The notes under the pieces: generated by a model
What the model saw: the letters and a program-made list of their open reading frames with translations, nothing else
What the model was told of the DNA's origin: nothing
The model's database searches: none
Shown here: piece by piece, positions 8,120-16,909 of the stretch
Position numbering within the stretch: the stretch's first letter is position 1
Layout: each line of letters opens with the position of its first letter
Assembly: GCA_036394195.1 (NCBI GenBank)
Contig: DASWFO010000154.1
Coordinates: 1 to 60,888 of the forward strand
From: DATJPD01 sp036394195
GTDB lineage: Bacteria; Pseudomonadota; Alphaproteobacteria; CACIAM-22H2
Direction: 5' to 3'
DNA: 60,888 nucleotides
Made by a program: the position numbers and the translations under genes

Positions 8120-8938
8120 TCAGCTTGGCGGCTTGTCCGGCAGCTTCGGGCGCCGGTTGGCGGTGACGATCAGGTAGATGCCGACGAACAGCATCGGGGC
8201 CGACAGCAGCTGGCCCATGGTGAACGGCCCGAGCACGAAGCCCATGAACGAGTCGGGCTCGCGGAACAGCTCGCCCGACATGCGCGCCACCGCATAGCCG
8301 GCAAGGAAAAGCCCGCCGAGCTTGCCCGGCCGCTCGCGCCAGTCACGCCGGCGGGCGAACCACGCCATCACCGCGAAGAGGACCAGGCCTTCGAACGTCG
8401 CCTCGTAGAGCTGGCTCGGATGGCGCGGCTCCGGTCCGCCATGCGGAAACACCATGCCGAGCGGCGAGTCGGTGACCCGGCCGTACAACTCGCCGTTGAT
8501 GAAATTCGCGATGCGCCCGAAGAACAGCCCGATCGGGCCGGCGGCGGCTACGATGTCGCCGAGCGCCAGCACCGGGATGCCGCGTCGCCAGGCGAATCCC
8601 CAGATCGCCAGGATGACGCCGATCAGTCCGCCGTGAAACGACATCCCGCCGTGCCAGACGTACAGGATCTCGAGCGGATCTTCGAAGTAATAGCTCGGCT
8701 TGTAGAACAGCACGTAGCCCAGGCGGCCGCCAAGGATGATGCCGATCGTCACCCAGACGATGAAGTCGTCGAGCGTCGCGCGATCGATGAACCGCGGCGG
8801 CTGTTCGATCAGCCGCAACGCGTAGCGCCAGCCGAGGATGATCCCGGCGATATAGGCGAGCGCGTACCAGCGGATCGCCAGCGGCCCGATCTGGATCGCG
8901 ACCGGATCGAAATTCGGGTAGACGAGACTTGCCGCCAT
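8120..8938 (-). CDS. lgt: Prolipoprotein diacylglyceryl transferase
   Basis: Lgt transfers diacylglycerol from phosphatidylglycerol to the lipobox Cys of prolipoproteins in the inner membrane. The 272 residues contain about seven hydrophobic segments. Conserved features include the HGGMSFHGG motif near 97-105 and the signature GRIANFINGELYGR near 140-153. It is the second gene of the hldD-lgt-midA-pgeF run, 24 bases after hldD and 6 bases before midA. Its substrates would include the two predicted lipoproteins in this window (1059-1562 and 5366-6208). Confidence 0.97.
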   Translation of the reverse strand: MAASLVYPNFDPVAIQIGPLAIRWYALAYIAGIILGWRYALRLIEQPPRFIDRATLDDFIVWVTIGIILGGRLGYVLFYKPSYYFEDPLEILYVWHGGMSFHGGLIGVILAIWGFAWRRGIPVLALGDIVAAAGPIGLFFGRIANFINGELYGRVTDSPLGMVFPHGGPEPRHPSQLYEATFEGLVLFAVMAWFARRRDWRERPGKLGGLFLAGYAVARMSGELFREPDSFMGFVLGPFTMGQLLSAPMLFVGIYLIVTANRRPKLPDKPPS

Positions 8939-8962
8939 CAGCCGACCGACGGCTCCACCGGT

Positions 8963-9949
8963 TCACACATAGGGATCCGCCGTTGCCAGATGGTCCTGGA
9001 CATAGTGGCGGATGCCGTCCTCGAGCGAGGTCATCGGCTGTTCATAGCCGGCCGCGCGGAGCCGTTCCATCTTCGCCTCGGTGAAGTACTGGTACTTGTC
9101 CCGGATCTCAAACGGTGTGTCGATGAATTCGATACGCGCCGGCTTGCCCGCCGCGGTGAAAACCGCCTTGGCGAGATCGGCGAAGCTCCGCGCTTTGCCC
9201 GTGCCGAGATTGAACAGGCCGTTGACCGCCGGGTGGTCGAGCAGCCACAGCATGACCGACACGCAATCGCCGACCCAGACGAAGTCACGCTTCTGTCCGC
9301 CGTCGGGGTAGGCGGGGTTGTGCGACTTGAACAGCCGCGCCGGCTCGCCGACCAGCGCCCGCGGATAGAGCTGATGCGCCACCGAGCGCTGGCCGCCTTT
9401 GTGGTACTCGTTCGGTCCATAGACGTTGAAGAACTTGAGGCCGACATGCTGGGTCGGCGCCGGCGCTTCGGACTTCACCAGCCGCGCCACCCGGCGGTCG
9501 AACGCGTGCTTGCTCCAGCCATAGGGATTGAGCGGCCGCAGCTTGGCCAGGCCCGCGGCGGACGCATCGTCGTCGAACCCCGCTGCGCCGTCGCCATAGG
9601 TGGCGGCCGAGGACGCGTAGATGTACCGCTTGCCGTGACGCGTCGTCCACGCCCACAGGGCCGAGCTCAGCCGGAAATTCTCGTGCACGATCAGGTCGAC
9701 GTCGGTCTCGGTGGTCGACGAGATCGCGCCGAGATGGAAAATCGTCTCCACTTCGCGGCTGTGTGCGCCGAGGAAGTCGAACAGGCGGTCCGGCGCCACG
9801 ATGTCCGCGAGCTCGCGCTTGGCGATGTTGCGCCATTTGTCGCCGTGGCCAAGCCGGTCGCACACCGCGAGATCGGCGCCGCCGCGCCGCTCGAGGCCGG
9901 CGACGAGATTGGAGCCGATGAATCCGGCGCCGCCGGTGACTACGATCAT
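8963..9949 (-). CDS. hldD: ADP-L-glycero-D-manno-heptose-6-epimerase
   Basis: HldD makes the ADP-L-heptose donor for the lipopolysaccharide inner core. The Rossmann motif TGGAGFIGSN is at residues 4-13. The SDR triad region is visible in SSAATYG and the YGWSKHAFD Lys motif. HldD-specific stretches include HLGAISSTTE, KFFNVYGPNEYHKG and QKRDFVWVGD. The ATG at 9949 places the N-terminus at MIVVTGG as in relatives; another ATG six bases upstream is equally open. It begins the hldD-lgt-midA-pgeF operon and is divergent from the ubiK-like gene. Confidence 0.94.
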   Translation of the reverse strand: MIVVTGGAGFIGSNLVAGLERRGGADLAVCDRLGHGDKWRNIAKRELADIVAPDRLFDFLGAHSREVETIFHLGAISSTTETDVDLIVHENFRLSSALWAWTTRHGKRYIYASSAATYGDGAAGFDDDASAAGLAKLRPLNPYGWSKHAFDRRVARLVKSEAPAPTQHVGLKFFNVYGPNEYHKGGQRSVAHQLYPRALVGEPARLFKSHNPAYPDGGQKRDFVWVGDCVSVMLWLLDHPAVNGLFNLGTGKARSFADLAKAVFTAAGKPARIEFIDTPFEIRDKYQYFTEAKMERLRAAGYEQPMTSLEDGIRHYVQDHLATADPYV

Positions 9950-10073
9950 GCCCATCTTCAGGAAGCGTCCTTCGGCCCGGGCCGTGGCGAGCGTGCTCGC
10001 CACGCCGGAACGGCACTTATAGGAGCCGCTTGAGACGGTTGCAACGTGGCAGCCTGGTTTCCATAATCACCGT

Positions 10074-10331
10074 ATGCAAACCGAAAACCGCCTGCTCGAT
10101 GATCTGGCTCGCGCCGCCAGCGGCGCGCTTGGCGCCCTCGCCGGCGTGCGCGGGGAGATCGAAGCGCAGCTCCGCAGCCGGCTCGAAGCCTGGCTCAAAG
10201 CCCAGAACCTCGTTACGCGCGAGGAGTTCGAAGCGGTCAAGGCCATGGCCGCGAAGGCGCGGCTGGAAAACGAGGCGCTGGCCGCCCGGCTGGCCGAGCT
10301 CGAGAAAAAACTGGCGGAACAGCGCGGTTAG
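10074..10331 (+). CDS. ubiK: UbiK/BMFP-family accessory factor
   Basis: A small protein of 85 residues with the BMFP (DUF526) layout: N-terminal helix MQTENRLLDDLARAASGAL, a middle amphipathic region, and a C-terminal coiled coil (roughly 50-83) rich in Ala, Glu, Leu and Lys. Family members form trimers that bind lipid and assist aerobic ubiquinone synthesis (UbiK), and were earlier called membrane fusogenic proteins. It is monocistronic and divergent from hldD. Confidence in the family is good; the ubiquinone role in this organism is inferred. Confidence 0.85.
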   Translation: MQTENRLLDDLARAASGALGALAGVRGEIEAQLRSRLEAWLKAQNLVTREEFEAVKAMAAKARLENEALAARLAELEKKLAEQRG

Positions 10332-10579
10332 CCCGCTCCCCCGCGACGGCCGCAGCTCGCGACGGTATTGGGAACGGCAGGGGTTTTTTTCCACAATTAT
10401 TTTCGCGGCGACGTTTATTTTCTTGCTCCGCCGATTCTGCGTGTGGCAACCTATAGCGTGTTGGCGTCGCGTCGGACACAAATTCCTGGGGGTCGGGGGA
10501 CAATTTCCCTACTAACAGGAAGCCGGTCCGGAATATATCGAAGGCGTCGTCGTGCGTAGCGCGTTGGGAGGTCGTCTCC

Positions 10580-11086
10580 ATGCCCCAAGTCTCGGTCTCG
10601 ACCACCGCCGAACCGATCGTCAATCCCCTCGACCTGATAGAAGAGATCATCACCGGCCACGAATGGCCGTTCGACCGCGCCAATGACGATGAGCTGATGG
10701 CGCAGGTTCCCGGCAAATGGTGCGACTACCGCATCTACTTTGCCTGGAGCTCCGATATGAGCGCCCTGCATTTCTCCTGCGCGCTCGACCTCAAAGTGCC
10801 GAACCACCGCCGGCCGGCGATCAACGAGCTGCTGGCGCTCACCAACGAGCGCCTGTGGCTCGGGCATTTCGATCTGTCGTCCGAGGACAACCAGCCGACC
10901 TTCCGTCACGCGGTGCCGCTGCGCGGCGCGCGCGGGGCCGCGGTCGAGCAGTTGGAAGATCTGGTCGACGTGGCGCTCAACGAGTGCGAGCGCTTCTACC
11001 CGGCCTTCCAGTACGTGGTGTGGGGCGGCAAGAATCCGGCCGAAGCGGTGACCGCCGCCTGCCTCGATCCGGTCGGCGAAGCCTAA
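10580..11086 (+). CDS. YbjN domain-containing protein
   Basis: The 168-residue protein matches the alphaproteobacterial YbjN family (a type III secretion chaperone-like fold). It has NPLDLIEEIITGHEWPFDR near the start, WCDYRIYFAW and SALHFSCALDLKVP in the middle, and NELLALTNERLWLGHFDL. In enterobacteria YbjN is linked to motility and stress, but the biochemical role is unknown. A good ribosome site (GGGAGG) precedes the ATG. The gene lies 16 bases before proC and is probably co-transcribed with it, a common pairing in alphaproteobacteria. Confidence 0.85.
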   Translation: MPQVSVSTTAEPIVNPLDLIEEIITGHEWPFDRANDDELMAQVPGKWCDYRIYFAWSSDMSALHFSCALDLKVPNHRRPAINELLALTNERLWLGHFDLSSEDNQPTFRHAVPLRGARGAAVEQLEDLVDVALNECERFYPAFQYVVWGGKNPAEAVTAACLDPVGEA

Positions 11087-11102
11087 ACCCGAAGGTCCTT
11101 CG

Positions 11103-11978
11103 ATGAACGGGCGATCCGGGCCCGTGGTGCTGGTCGGCTGCGGCAAGATGGGCGGCGCCCTTCTCGCCGGCTGGCTGGCGCGTGGCACAGCCGGACGGGA
11201 AACTGCCGTCATCATCGTCGAGCCGTCCGAAGCGGCGACGACTGCGTTCCGCGGGAAACCGGGCGTGTCGGTCATTGCCGACGCGAGCCGCCTGGCACCG
11301 GAGCTGCGGCCGTCCATCGTCGTGTTCGCGGTCAAGCCGCAGGCGATGGACGAGGTCGTGCCCCATTACCGGCGCTTCGCCGCACCGGGAACCGTGTTTC
11401 TGTCGATCGCCGCCGGCCGGCCAATCGGCTACTTCCAGCGTCACCTCGGCAAGGACGCGGCGATCGTCCGCGTGATGCCGAACACGCCGGCGGCGATCGG
11501 CCGCGGCATCAGCGTCGCGTGCGCCAATCCGCGGGTCGGCGCCGCCCAGCGCGAATTCTGCGGCGAGCTGCTCTCGGCCGTCGGCGACGTCGCCTGGATC
11601 AAGGCCGAGAAGCTGCTCGATCCGGTGACGGCGGTGTCCGGCAGCGGCCCCGCCTATGTGTTCCTGCTGGCCGAAACCTTGGCCGAAGCGGGGCAGAAGG
11701 CCGGGCTACCGGCGGACTTGGCGACGCGGCTGGCGCGCGCCACCGTCGCCGGCTCGGGCGAGCTGCTGCACCGCGCCGCCGAGCCGGCATCCGAGCTGCG
11801 GCGCAACGTCACCTCTCCCGGCGGCACCACCGCGGCCGCCCTTGACGTGCTGATGGCGAAGAAAATCGGGCTCGCCGGATTGATGACCCGTGCCGTGGCC
11901 GCCGCGACGCGCCGCTCGCGCGAGCTCGCGGGTGGTCGCGCGATCAATAAAAAACCTCGCCGCAAAGGCAAGCGGTGA
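11103..11978 (+). CDS. proC: Pyrroline-5-carboxylate reductase
   Basis: ProC performs the last step of proline synthesis, reducing 1-pyrroline-5-carboxylate with NAD(P)H. The N-terminal dinucleotide motif GCGKMGGALLAGW starts at residue 13. VMPNTPAAIGRG lies near 125. The C-terminal family signature around SGSGPAYVF, ELRRNVTSPGGTTAAAL and the following helix is intact. At 291 residues it is slightly long because of a basic C-terminal tail (KKPRRKGKR). It follows the YbjN gene closely. Confidence 0.95.
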   Translation: MNGRSGPVVLVGCGKMGGALLAGWLARGTAGRETAVIIVEPSEAATTAFRGKPGVSVIADASRLAPELRPSIVVFAVKPQAMDEVVPHYRRFAAPGTVFLSIAAGRPIGYFQRHLGKDAAIVRVMPNTPAAIGRGISVACANPRVGAAQREFCGELLSAVGDVAWIKAEKLLDPVTAVSGSGPAYVFLLAETLAEAGQKAGLPADLATRLARATVAGSGELLHRAAEPASELRRNVTSPGGTTAAALDVLMAKKIGLAGLMTRAVAAATRRSRELAGGRAINKKPRRKGKR

Positions 11979-12150
11979 TCCTTCGGCCGGGGCTCAAGCT
12001 GCGCAGCCCGTGCATAATCCAGCCTGGTATCCAAAGACCACGGGGCCTGGAAGCAGGAACCCGGCTCAGAATGAGGCTGCTCCGCTTTGACTTTTCCGCC
12101 CGCTCTCCCAGATACTTCAACCAGGGACGGGAACGCGGGAGGTGCTTGCC

Positions 12151-12795
12151 ATGGCCAAGCGATCGACTGGGCGGCGTAAATCGACGGCGCGGCCGGCGGC
12201 AGCCGCTGCGCGAGCGACCACCCCCGATGACCGGGTCATCGATGCGGCCCTGAAGCTGGCGGCGGCCAATGGCTGGCGCCGCACCACCCTGGCCGATATC
12301 GCCAGCGAGGCCAGCCTCAGCCTGGCCGAGCTGTACAGCCGCTTTCCCTCCAAAGCGTCGATCCGCGAGGCGTTTATCCGCCGCGTTGACCGCGCGACCC
12401 TGGAGGGTGCGGACAAGACGCGCGACGACGACACCTCCGTCCGCGACCGGCTCTTCGAGCTCATCATGCGGCGTCTCGACGCGTTGGATCCCTATAAGGA
12501 CGCCGTCGCCGCTCTGGTGCGGGACTTGTCATTCCATCCGGTGGCGAGCTTGTGCGTCGGGCGCCGTTTGTGCCGGTCGATGGCGTGGGTTGCCAGTGTT
12601 GCCGGTGTGCCGACCACCGGGCCGCTCGGCATGCTGCGTGTGAAGGGGTTGGCCGCGCTCTATGCATACGTGCTCCGCGTCTGGCTGCGCGACGACAGCG
12701 CGGATCACGCCAAGACGATGGCGGCCCTCGACAAAGCGCTGCAACGCGCCGAAATGTTCGCCCAAAGCGTGCCCGCACCCCTCAAGCGAGCGTGA
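12151..12795 (+). CDS. TetR-like regulator with COQ9-like C-terminal region
   Basis: Starting at the ATG at 12151 (GGGAGG eight bases before), the protein has 214 residues. The N-terminus is basic and Ala-rich. Residues about 30-75 form a TetR helix-turn-helix (RTTLADIASEASLSLAELYSRF). The C-terminal half (LDPYKDAVAALVRD; VWLRDDSADHAKTMAALDKAL) resembles the lipid-binding COQ9 region more than a drug-sensing TetR domain. COQ9 itself descends from a TetR-type fold. Both a DNA-binding regulator and a ubiquinone-related protein remain possible. Confidence 0.7.
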   Translation: MAKRSTGRRKSTARPAAAAARATTPDDRVIDAALKLAAANGWRRTTLADIASEASLSLAELYSRFPSKASIREAFIRRVDRATLEGADKTRDDDTSVRDRLFELIMRRLDALDPYKDAVAALVRDLSFHPVASLCVGRRLCRSMAWVASVAGVPTTGPLGMLRVKGLAALYAYVLRVWLRDDSADHAKTMAALDKALQRAEMFAQSVPAPLKRA

Positions 12796-12913
12796 TGCGG
12801 CACTTGGGTTAGGGCGATTGACGGGGTGCAGGCGCGGGAATAAGACTGCCCTATTCTTGGTCATTCCCTCGGGGTGGCCATTTCCTCAAGCCGCACCCGC
12901 AGAGAGGGGCATC

Positions 12914-13363
12914 ATGGCCAGACCCAATCCGTTCGGAGAGTTTGATTTCGCCAAGATGATGGACCCGTCGAAGCTGATGGGCGAGTTCAAGGTGCCCGGC
13001 GTCGACGTCGAAGCCGTGGTGTCCAGCCAGCGCCGCAATCTCGAGGCGCTCAGCCACGCCAACCAGCTCGCCATCGAAGGCATGCAGGCGGTCGCCCGCC
13101 GCCAGGCCGAGATTTTCCGCCAGATGATGGAAGAGGCCTCGCAGGCCATGAAGGACATCATGGCGGCCGGCAGTCCGGAGGACAAAGCCGGACGGCAGAC
13201 GGAGCTGGTCAAGGAGGCATTCAAGCGCGCCATCTCCAACATGCGTGAGCTCGCCGAGATGGTGGCGAAGTCGCAAGGCGAGGCCTTCGACGTCATCAAC
13301 AAGCGCGTCACCGACAGCCTCGACGAGCTGAAGGGCGTCATGGCCAAGAAGCAGGGCCGCTAA
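12914..13363 (+). CDS. Phasin family protein
   Basis: Phasins coat polyhydroxyalkanoate granules. The protein has 149 residues from the ATG at 12914 (preceded by AGAGAGGGG). It begins with an aromatic segment (NPFGEFDFAKMMDPSKLMGEF), then is entirely helical and amphipathic, with SQRRNLEALSHANQLAIEGM and VNKRVTDS-like phasin signatures (here INKRVTDSLDEL). It lies between the TetR/COQ9-like gene and csaA on the plus strand. The presence of a phasin suggests PHA storage, though no synthase gene is in the window. Confidence 0.9.
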   Translation: MARPNPFGEFDFAKMMDPSKLMGEFKVPGVDVEAVVSSQRRNLEALSHANQLAIEGMQAVARRQAEIFRQMMEEASQAMKDIMAAGSPEDKAGRQTELVKEAFKRAISNMRELAEMVAKSQGEAFDVINKRVTDSLDELKGVMAKKQGR

Positions 13364-13379
13364 GCCGCCCGTTGCTTGC

Positions 13380-13745
13380 ATGACACAAGCCGGCGAACCG
13401 CTTCGCGCCGGCCCGATTGCGTTCGAGGAATTCGACCGGGTCGATATCCGGGTGGGCACGGTGGTCGCCGCCGAGCCGTTCCCGGAGGCGCGCAGGCCGG
13501 CGATCAAGCTCAAGGTCGATTTCGGACCCGCCATCGGGGTCAGGAAAAGCTCGGCCCAATTGACCACCCATTACACGCCCGACACCCTGGTCGGCCGCCA
13601 GGTCATCGCCGTGGTCAATTTCGCGCCGCGTCAGATCGGCAAGTTCATATCGGAGGTGCTGGTGCTCGGCGTGCCCGACGAGACTGGCGCCGTTGTCCTG
13701 CTGCATCCGGACATCAAGGTGCCGGACGGCGGCAAGCTGTTCTGA
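13380..13745 (+). CDS. csaA: tRNA-binding domain protein CsaA
   Basis: A protein of 121 residues consisting of one tRNA-binding (EMAP-II/Arc1p-like OB fold) domain. Key segments are FDRVDIRVGTVVAAEPFPEA, the dimer-forming SSAQLTTHYTPDTLVGRQV, and VVNFAPRQIGKFISEVLVLG. CsaA proteins form dimers and are described as export-related chaperones; tRNA binding is inferred from the fold. It lies 16 bases after the phasin and ends three bases before the convergent Bug gene. Confidence 0.92.
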   Translation: MTQAGEPLRAGPIAFEEFDRVDIRVGTVVAAEPFPEARRPAIKLKVDFGPAIGVRKSSAQLTTHYTPDTLVGRQVIAVVNFAPRQIGKFISEVLVLGVPDETGAVVLLHPDIKVPDGGKLF

Positions 13746-13748
13746 CCG

Positions 13749-14732
13749 TCACTCGATCCGCACGCCGGCGCGCTTGATGACATCGCCGAGCGTGGCGCGG
13801 TCGCTCTTCATGCGCGCCACGAATGCATCATAGGGCATTTCCGCCGGCTCGGCGCCGAGCCCGGCAAATCGCGTCCGCACATCGGCGTCCTTTAGGATGA
13901 CCGCGACCTCGCTCTGCAGCTGCTTGAGGATCGGCTGTGGCGTGCCGGCCGGCCCGTAGAGCACGATCCACAGTGCCAGGTCGAAGCCGGGCAGGCCGCC
14001 CTCCGCGATCGTCGGCCAGTCCGGCACGAACGATGCCCGGTCCGCGGTGGTGATGCCGAGAACCTTGACCGTGCCCGCCTCGACATGCGCCTTGCCGGTC
14101 GGGATGGCAACCACGCCGAGCGTGGCTTCGCCGGTCGCGACGGCGGTGGCGGCTGGAGCCCCGCCGCGATACTGGACCGGCAGCAGCTTGATCTTGAGGT
14201 CCGACGCCAGAAGCTCGGCCGCGAGGTGGTTGGTGGTTCCGGCCCCGGGCGATGAATAGGCGATCTCGCCCGGCTTCGCGTTAGCGGCGGCGGCCAGATC
14301 CTTGAGGTTGGCGATTCCGGCGTTCGCATTGACCACGATCACGGACGGCGACTTCGCAAGCATCGCGATGGGCACGAAGTCTTTGTCGGGATCGTAGTTC
14401 AGCTTCGGATAAGCAGCCGGATTGACGGTCACGAAATCGGACGTGGTGAGCAGCAGGGTATATCCGTCGGCCGGCGCATGTGCAGCCACCTCGACGCCGA
14501 CCAGGCCCGCGGCCCCGGTCCGGTTGTCGATCACGGCCTGCTGGCCCCATGTCGACGTCAGCTTCTGGGCGACGACGCGCCCGACCGTATCCGCCACTCC
14601 GCCGGCGGGAAACGGCACAATCAATTTGACCGGCCGCTGCGGATAATCCTGTGCCGCGGCGCTGCTCGCCGCCAGCAGAATGAACAGCGCTGCCGCGCCC
14701 AGCTTCGCAACCATCGGGCTTGTGTTTGTCAT
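13749..14732 (-). CDS. Bug/TctC-family tricarboxylate-type solute-binding protein (third of tandem trio)
   Basis: From the ATG at 14732 the protein has 327 residues. A Sec signal with Ala-rich end (SSAAAQ) is followed by the family start YPQRPVKLIVPFPAGGVADT. It also has the typical GAAGLVGVEVAAHAPADGYTLL and GEIAYSSPGAGTTNHLAAELL segments. Bug proteins are periplasmic receptors that bind carboxylates through a two-water site. The start overlaps the stop of the preceding Bug gene by four bases (ATGA), so they are translationally coupled. No TctA/TctB membrane genes are present. Confidence 0.92.
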   Translation of the reverse strand: MTNTSPMVAKLGAAALFILLAASSAAAQDYPQRPVKLIVPFPAGGVADTVGRVVAQKLTSTWGQQAVIDNRTGAAGLVGVEVAAHAPADGYTLLLTTSDFVTVNPAAYPKLNYDPDKDFVPIAMLAKSPSVIVVNANAGIANLKDLAAAANAKPGEIAYSSPGAGTTNHLAAELLASDLKIKLLPVQYRGGAPAATAVATGEATLGVVAIPTGKAHVEAGTVKVLGITTADRASFVPDWPTIAEGGLPGFDLALWIVLYGPAGTPQPILKQLQSEVAVILKDADVRTRFAGLGAEPAEMPYDAFVARMKSDRATLGDVIKRAGVRIE

Positions 14733-15718
14733 TCGATACGGATTCCGGCCTGCTTGACGACGGCGGAAAAGCGGTCGGCCTCGCGCTTGATGTAGGCTTT
14801 GAATTCGCCCGACGACATCTCGACCGGTCCGGCGCCGAGCGAGGCGAAGCGGTCGCGCACGTCTTTCTCCTTGATGGCGCTCGCAATGTCGTCGTGCAGC
14901 TTGGTCACGATCTGCGGCGGGACACCGGCCGGAACCCAGGCGCCCACCCACAGGGCCGCATCGAAGCCCGGAATGCCGCCTTCGGCGAGCGTCGGCCAGT
15001 CCTTCACCAATTCGACTCGGTTCGCCGATGTGACCCCGATCACCGTCATCTTGCTGCCGCTGACAAACGGCAGCGCCGACGAGATGGCGATCACCCCGAA
15101 CGGCACCTCGCCACCGGCAACCGCGGCCGCGGCCGGCGCGCCGCCGCGATAGGGCACGTGCAGGAGCTTCACGCCGGCCGTGGACGCGAACAGCTCGCCG
15201 GTCAGGTGATTCGTCGACGCGGCGCCCGGCGACGAGAACGCGATCTCGCCCGGCCGCGCCTTGGCTGCGGCGATCAGCCCTTTGACGTCGCTGAAGCCGG
15301 CATTCGGGCTGCCCACGAAGACCAGCGGCGTGTTGGTGACGATAGCGACCGGCTGGAACTCCTTGTCGGGATTGTACGGCAGCTTCTCATAGGCCGCCGG
15401 AAAGATCGTCGCGAAGTCGCCGGTCGTCATCAGCAGCGTGTAGCCGTCCGGTGCCGCGCGCGCCGCGACCTCGGCGCCCAAGATGCCACCGGCGCCGGTC
15501 CGGTTGTCGACGACCACCTGCTGTCCCCACCGCTCGCTGAGCTTCTGGCCGACGACCCGGCCGGCGATGTCGGCGACGCCGCCCGGCGGGAACGGGACGA
15601 TCACGCGCACCGGCTTCTGCGGATAGCCTTGCGCCGCCAGCTCTGCGCTGGCGGAGACAAGCATCGCCACTGCGGCGAATGCCGTGCTGATCGGCCTTAG
15701 TTGCCCGGATCGCCGCAT
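14729..15718 (-). CDS. Bug/TctC-family solute-binding protein (second of tandem trio)
   Basis: The ATG at 15718 is chosen because GGGGAGG stands six bases before it and a signal peptide (helix ending ASAELAAQ) follows. The much longer open frame upstream is read-through. The mature 300-residue domain carries YPQKPVRVIVPFPPGGVAD, NRTGAGGILGAEVAARAAPD and ASTNHLTGELFA, and is clearly close to the next Bug protein. That suggests a recent tandem duplication. It is 47 bases after the first gene of the trio and overlaps the third by four bases. Confidence 0.92.
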   Translation of the reverse strand: MRRSGQLRPISTAFAAVAMLVSASAELAAQGYPQKPVRVIVPFPPGGVADIAGRVVGQKLSERWGQQVVVDNRTGAGGILGAEVAARAAPDGYTLLMTTGDFATIFPAAYEKLPYNPDKEFQPVAIVTNTPLVFVGSPNAGFSDVKGLIAAAKARPGEIAFSSPGAASTNHLTGELFASTAGVKLLHVPYRGGAPAAAAVAGGEVPFGVIAISSALPFVSGSKMTVIGVTSANRVELVKDWPTLAEGGIPGFDAALWVGAWVPAGVPPQIVTKLHDDIASAIKEKDVRDRFASLGAGPVEMSSGEFKAYIKREADRFSAVVKQAGIRIE

Positions 15719-15765
15719 CGTTGCCTCCCCTGTTTCTTCTCGCGGACCGCTCGCGGCGGACTGGG

Positions 15766-16767
15766 CTATTCGAGCTTTGCGCCCGAAATCCGCACCGCCT
15801 CCGTCCATTGCGCGATGTCGAGCTTGATCTGCCGGGCGAACTCGTTGGGCCCGGCGCCCAGCGGATCGACGCCGTAATTGTGGAAGCGTTCGACCAGCTT
15901 CGGATCGGTGATGTCCTTCTGAATCTGGGTGGCGATCTTGTCGATGATGTCCTTTGGTAGGCGCGCCGGGCCGAGGAGTCCGTTCCAGGTGATCGTCTCG
16001 AAGCCGGGATATCCGGATTCGCTCACCGTCGGCACGTTGGGCAGCTGTGCCGCGCGCGCTTTGCTCGAGACCGCCAGCAGCTTCACAGTCGGGTTGTCCG
16101 CGTGCGGCAGCGCCTCCGATAGATTGGCGAAATAGGTCGGCACCTGGCCGGCGACGACGTCGGTCAGCGCCGGCGCGCCGCCCTTGTAGTTCGCATGCTG
16201 CATCTCGAGCCCGGCGGCCTTGAGGAAAAGCACCATCGACAGCTGGCTTAGGCTGCCGATGCCGGCCGAGGCATAGACCAGCTCGCCGGGCCGCGCTTTG
16301 ATGTAGCTCACGAACTCGGCGAGCGTGCTCACCGGCATCAGCTTGGTGTTGACGACGATGACGAACGGGTTGACGGACACTTCGCAGATCGGCGCGAAGT
16401 CGTTGACCGGATCGTAAGTCGTCTTGGTCATGGCGGGGAAGATCGCTATCTGGGGCAGCGCCGCCATGAACAGCGTGTAGCCGTCCGGCACCGACCGGGC
16501 CACGAGCTCGGCGGCGATGGCGCCGTTGGCGCCGGGGCGGTTGTCGACCACGAATTGCTGCCCGAAGGCCTGGCTGAGGATGGCGCTGATCACCCGGGCG
16601 TTGCCGTCGGTGTTTCCGCCGGCTGCATAAGGAACGAGGATCCGCACCGGGCGGCTCGGCCAGCTTTGCGCCGCCGCTGGGCCGAGCGCGGCCACGGCGA
16701 AAACGAGAACCATCGCGACGGCGAGCAGGGCGGACCGCAAGGGCGGCACGGGACGGGGTTCGTTCAT
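15766..16767 (-). CDS. Bug/TctC-family solute-binding protein (first of tandem trio)
   Basis: This 333-residue protein starts with a signal peptide (long hydrophobic run ending GPAAAQ), then SWPSRPVRILVPYAAGGNTD. Further family segments are DNRPGANGAIAAELVARSVP and YASAGIGSLSQLSMVLFLK. It is more divergent from the other two than they are from each other, for example AAGGNTDG instead of PPGGVAD, so it probably binds a different ligand. It opens the three-gene minus-strand operon, divergent from the DUF2848 gene across 142 bases. Confidence 0.92.
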   Translation of the reverse strand: MNEPRPVPPLRSALLAVAMVLVFAVAALGPAAAQSWPSRPVRILVPYAAGGNTDGNARVISAILSQAFGQQFVVDNRPGANGAIAAELVARSVPDGYTLFMAALPQIAIFPAMTKTTYDPVNDFAPICEVSVNPFVIVVNTKLMPVSTLAEFVSYIKARPGELVYASAGIGSLSQLSMVLFLKAAGLEMQHANYKGGAPALTDVVAGQVPTYFANLSEALPHADNPTVKLLAVSSKARAAQLPNVPTVSESGYPGFETITWNGLLGPARLPKDIIDKIATQIQKDITDPKLVERFHNYGVDPLGAGPNEFARQIKLDIAQWTEAVRISGAKLE

Positions 16768-16909
16768 CTTTGGGTATCCGAGCAGACAGAGGGCGCCCCG
16801 TCAATCAAGGGACCAGGCAATCGACGGAGCAAGCCCGATCAATGCAGCAAGAACCGCGCTGGGCAATTCAGAAAAACTTGCGCCTCCCATCGACAAACCT
16901 AACAAGACT

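Noticed and set aside
8420..10033. 537-codon plus-strand frame opposite lgt and hldD
   Set aside because: Antisense shadow of two conserved genes; composition dominated by Arg and Asp.
14729..16804. 691-codon frame appearing to fuse an unknown N-terminus to a Bug protein
   Set aside because: The first half is out-of-frame DNA of another Bug gene; a signal peptide and strong ribosome site mark the true start at 15718.
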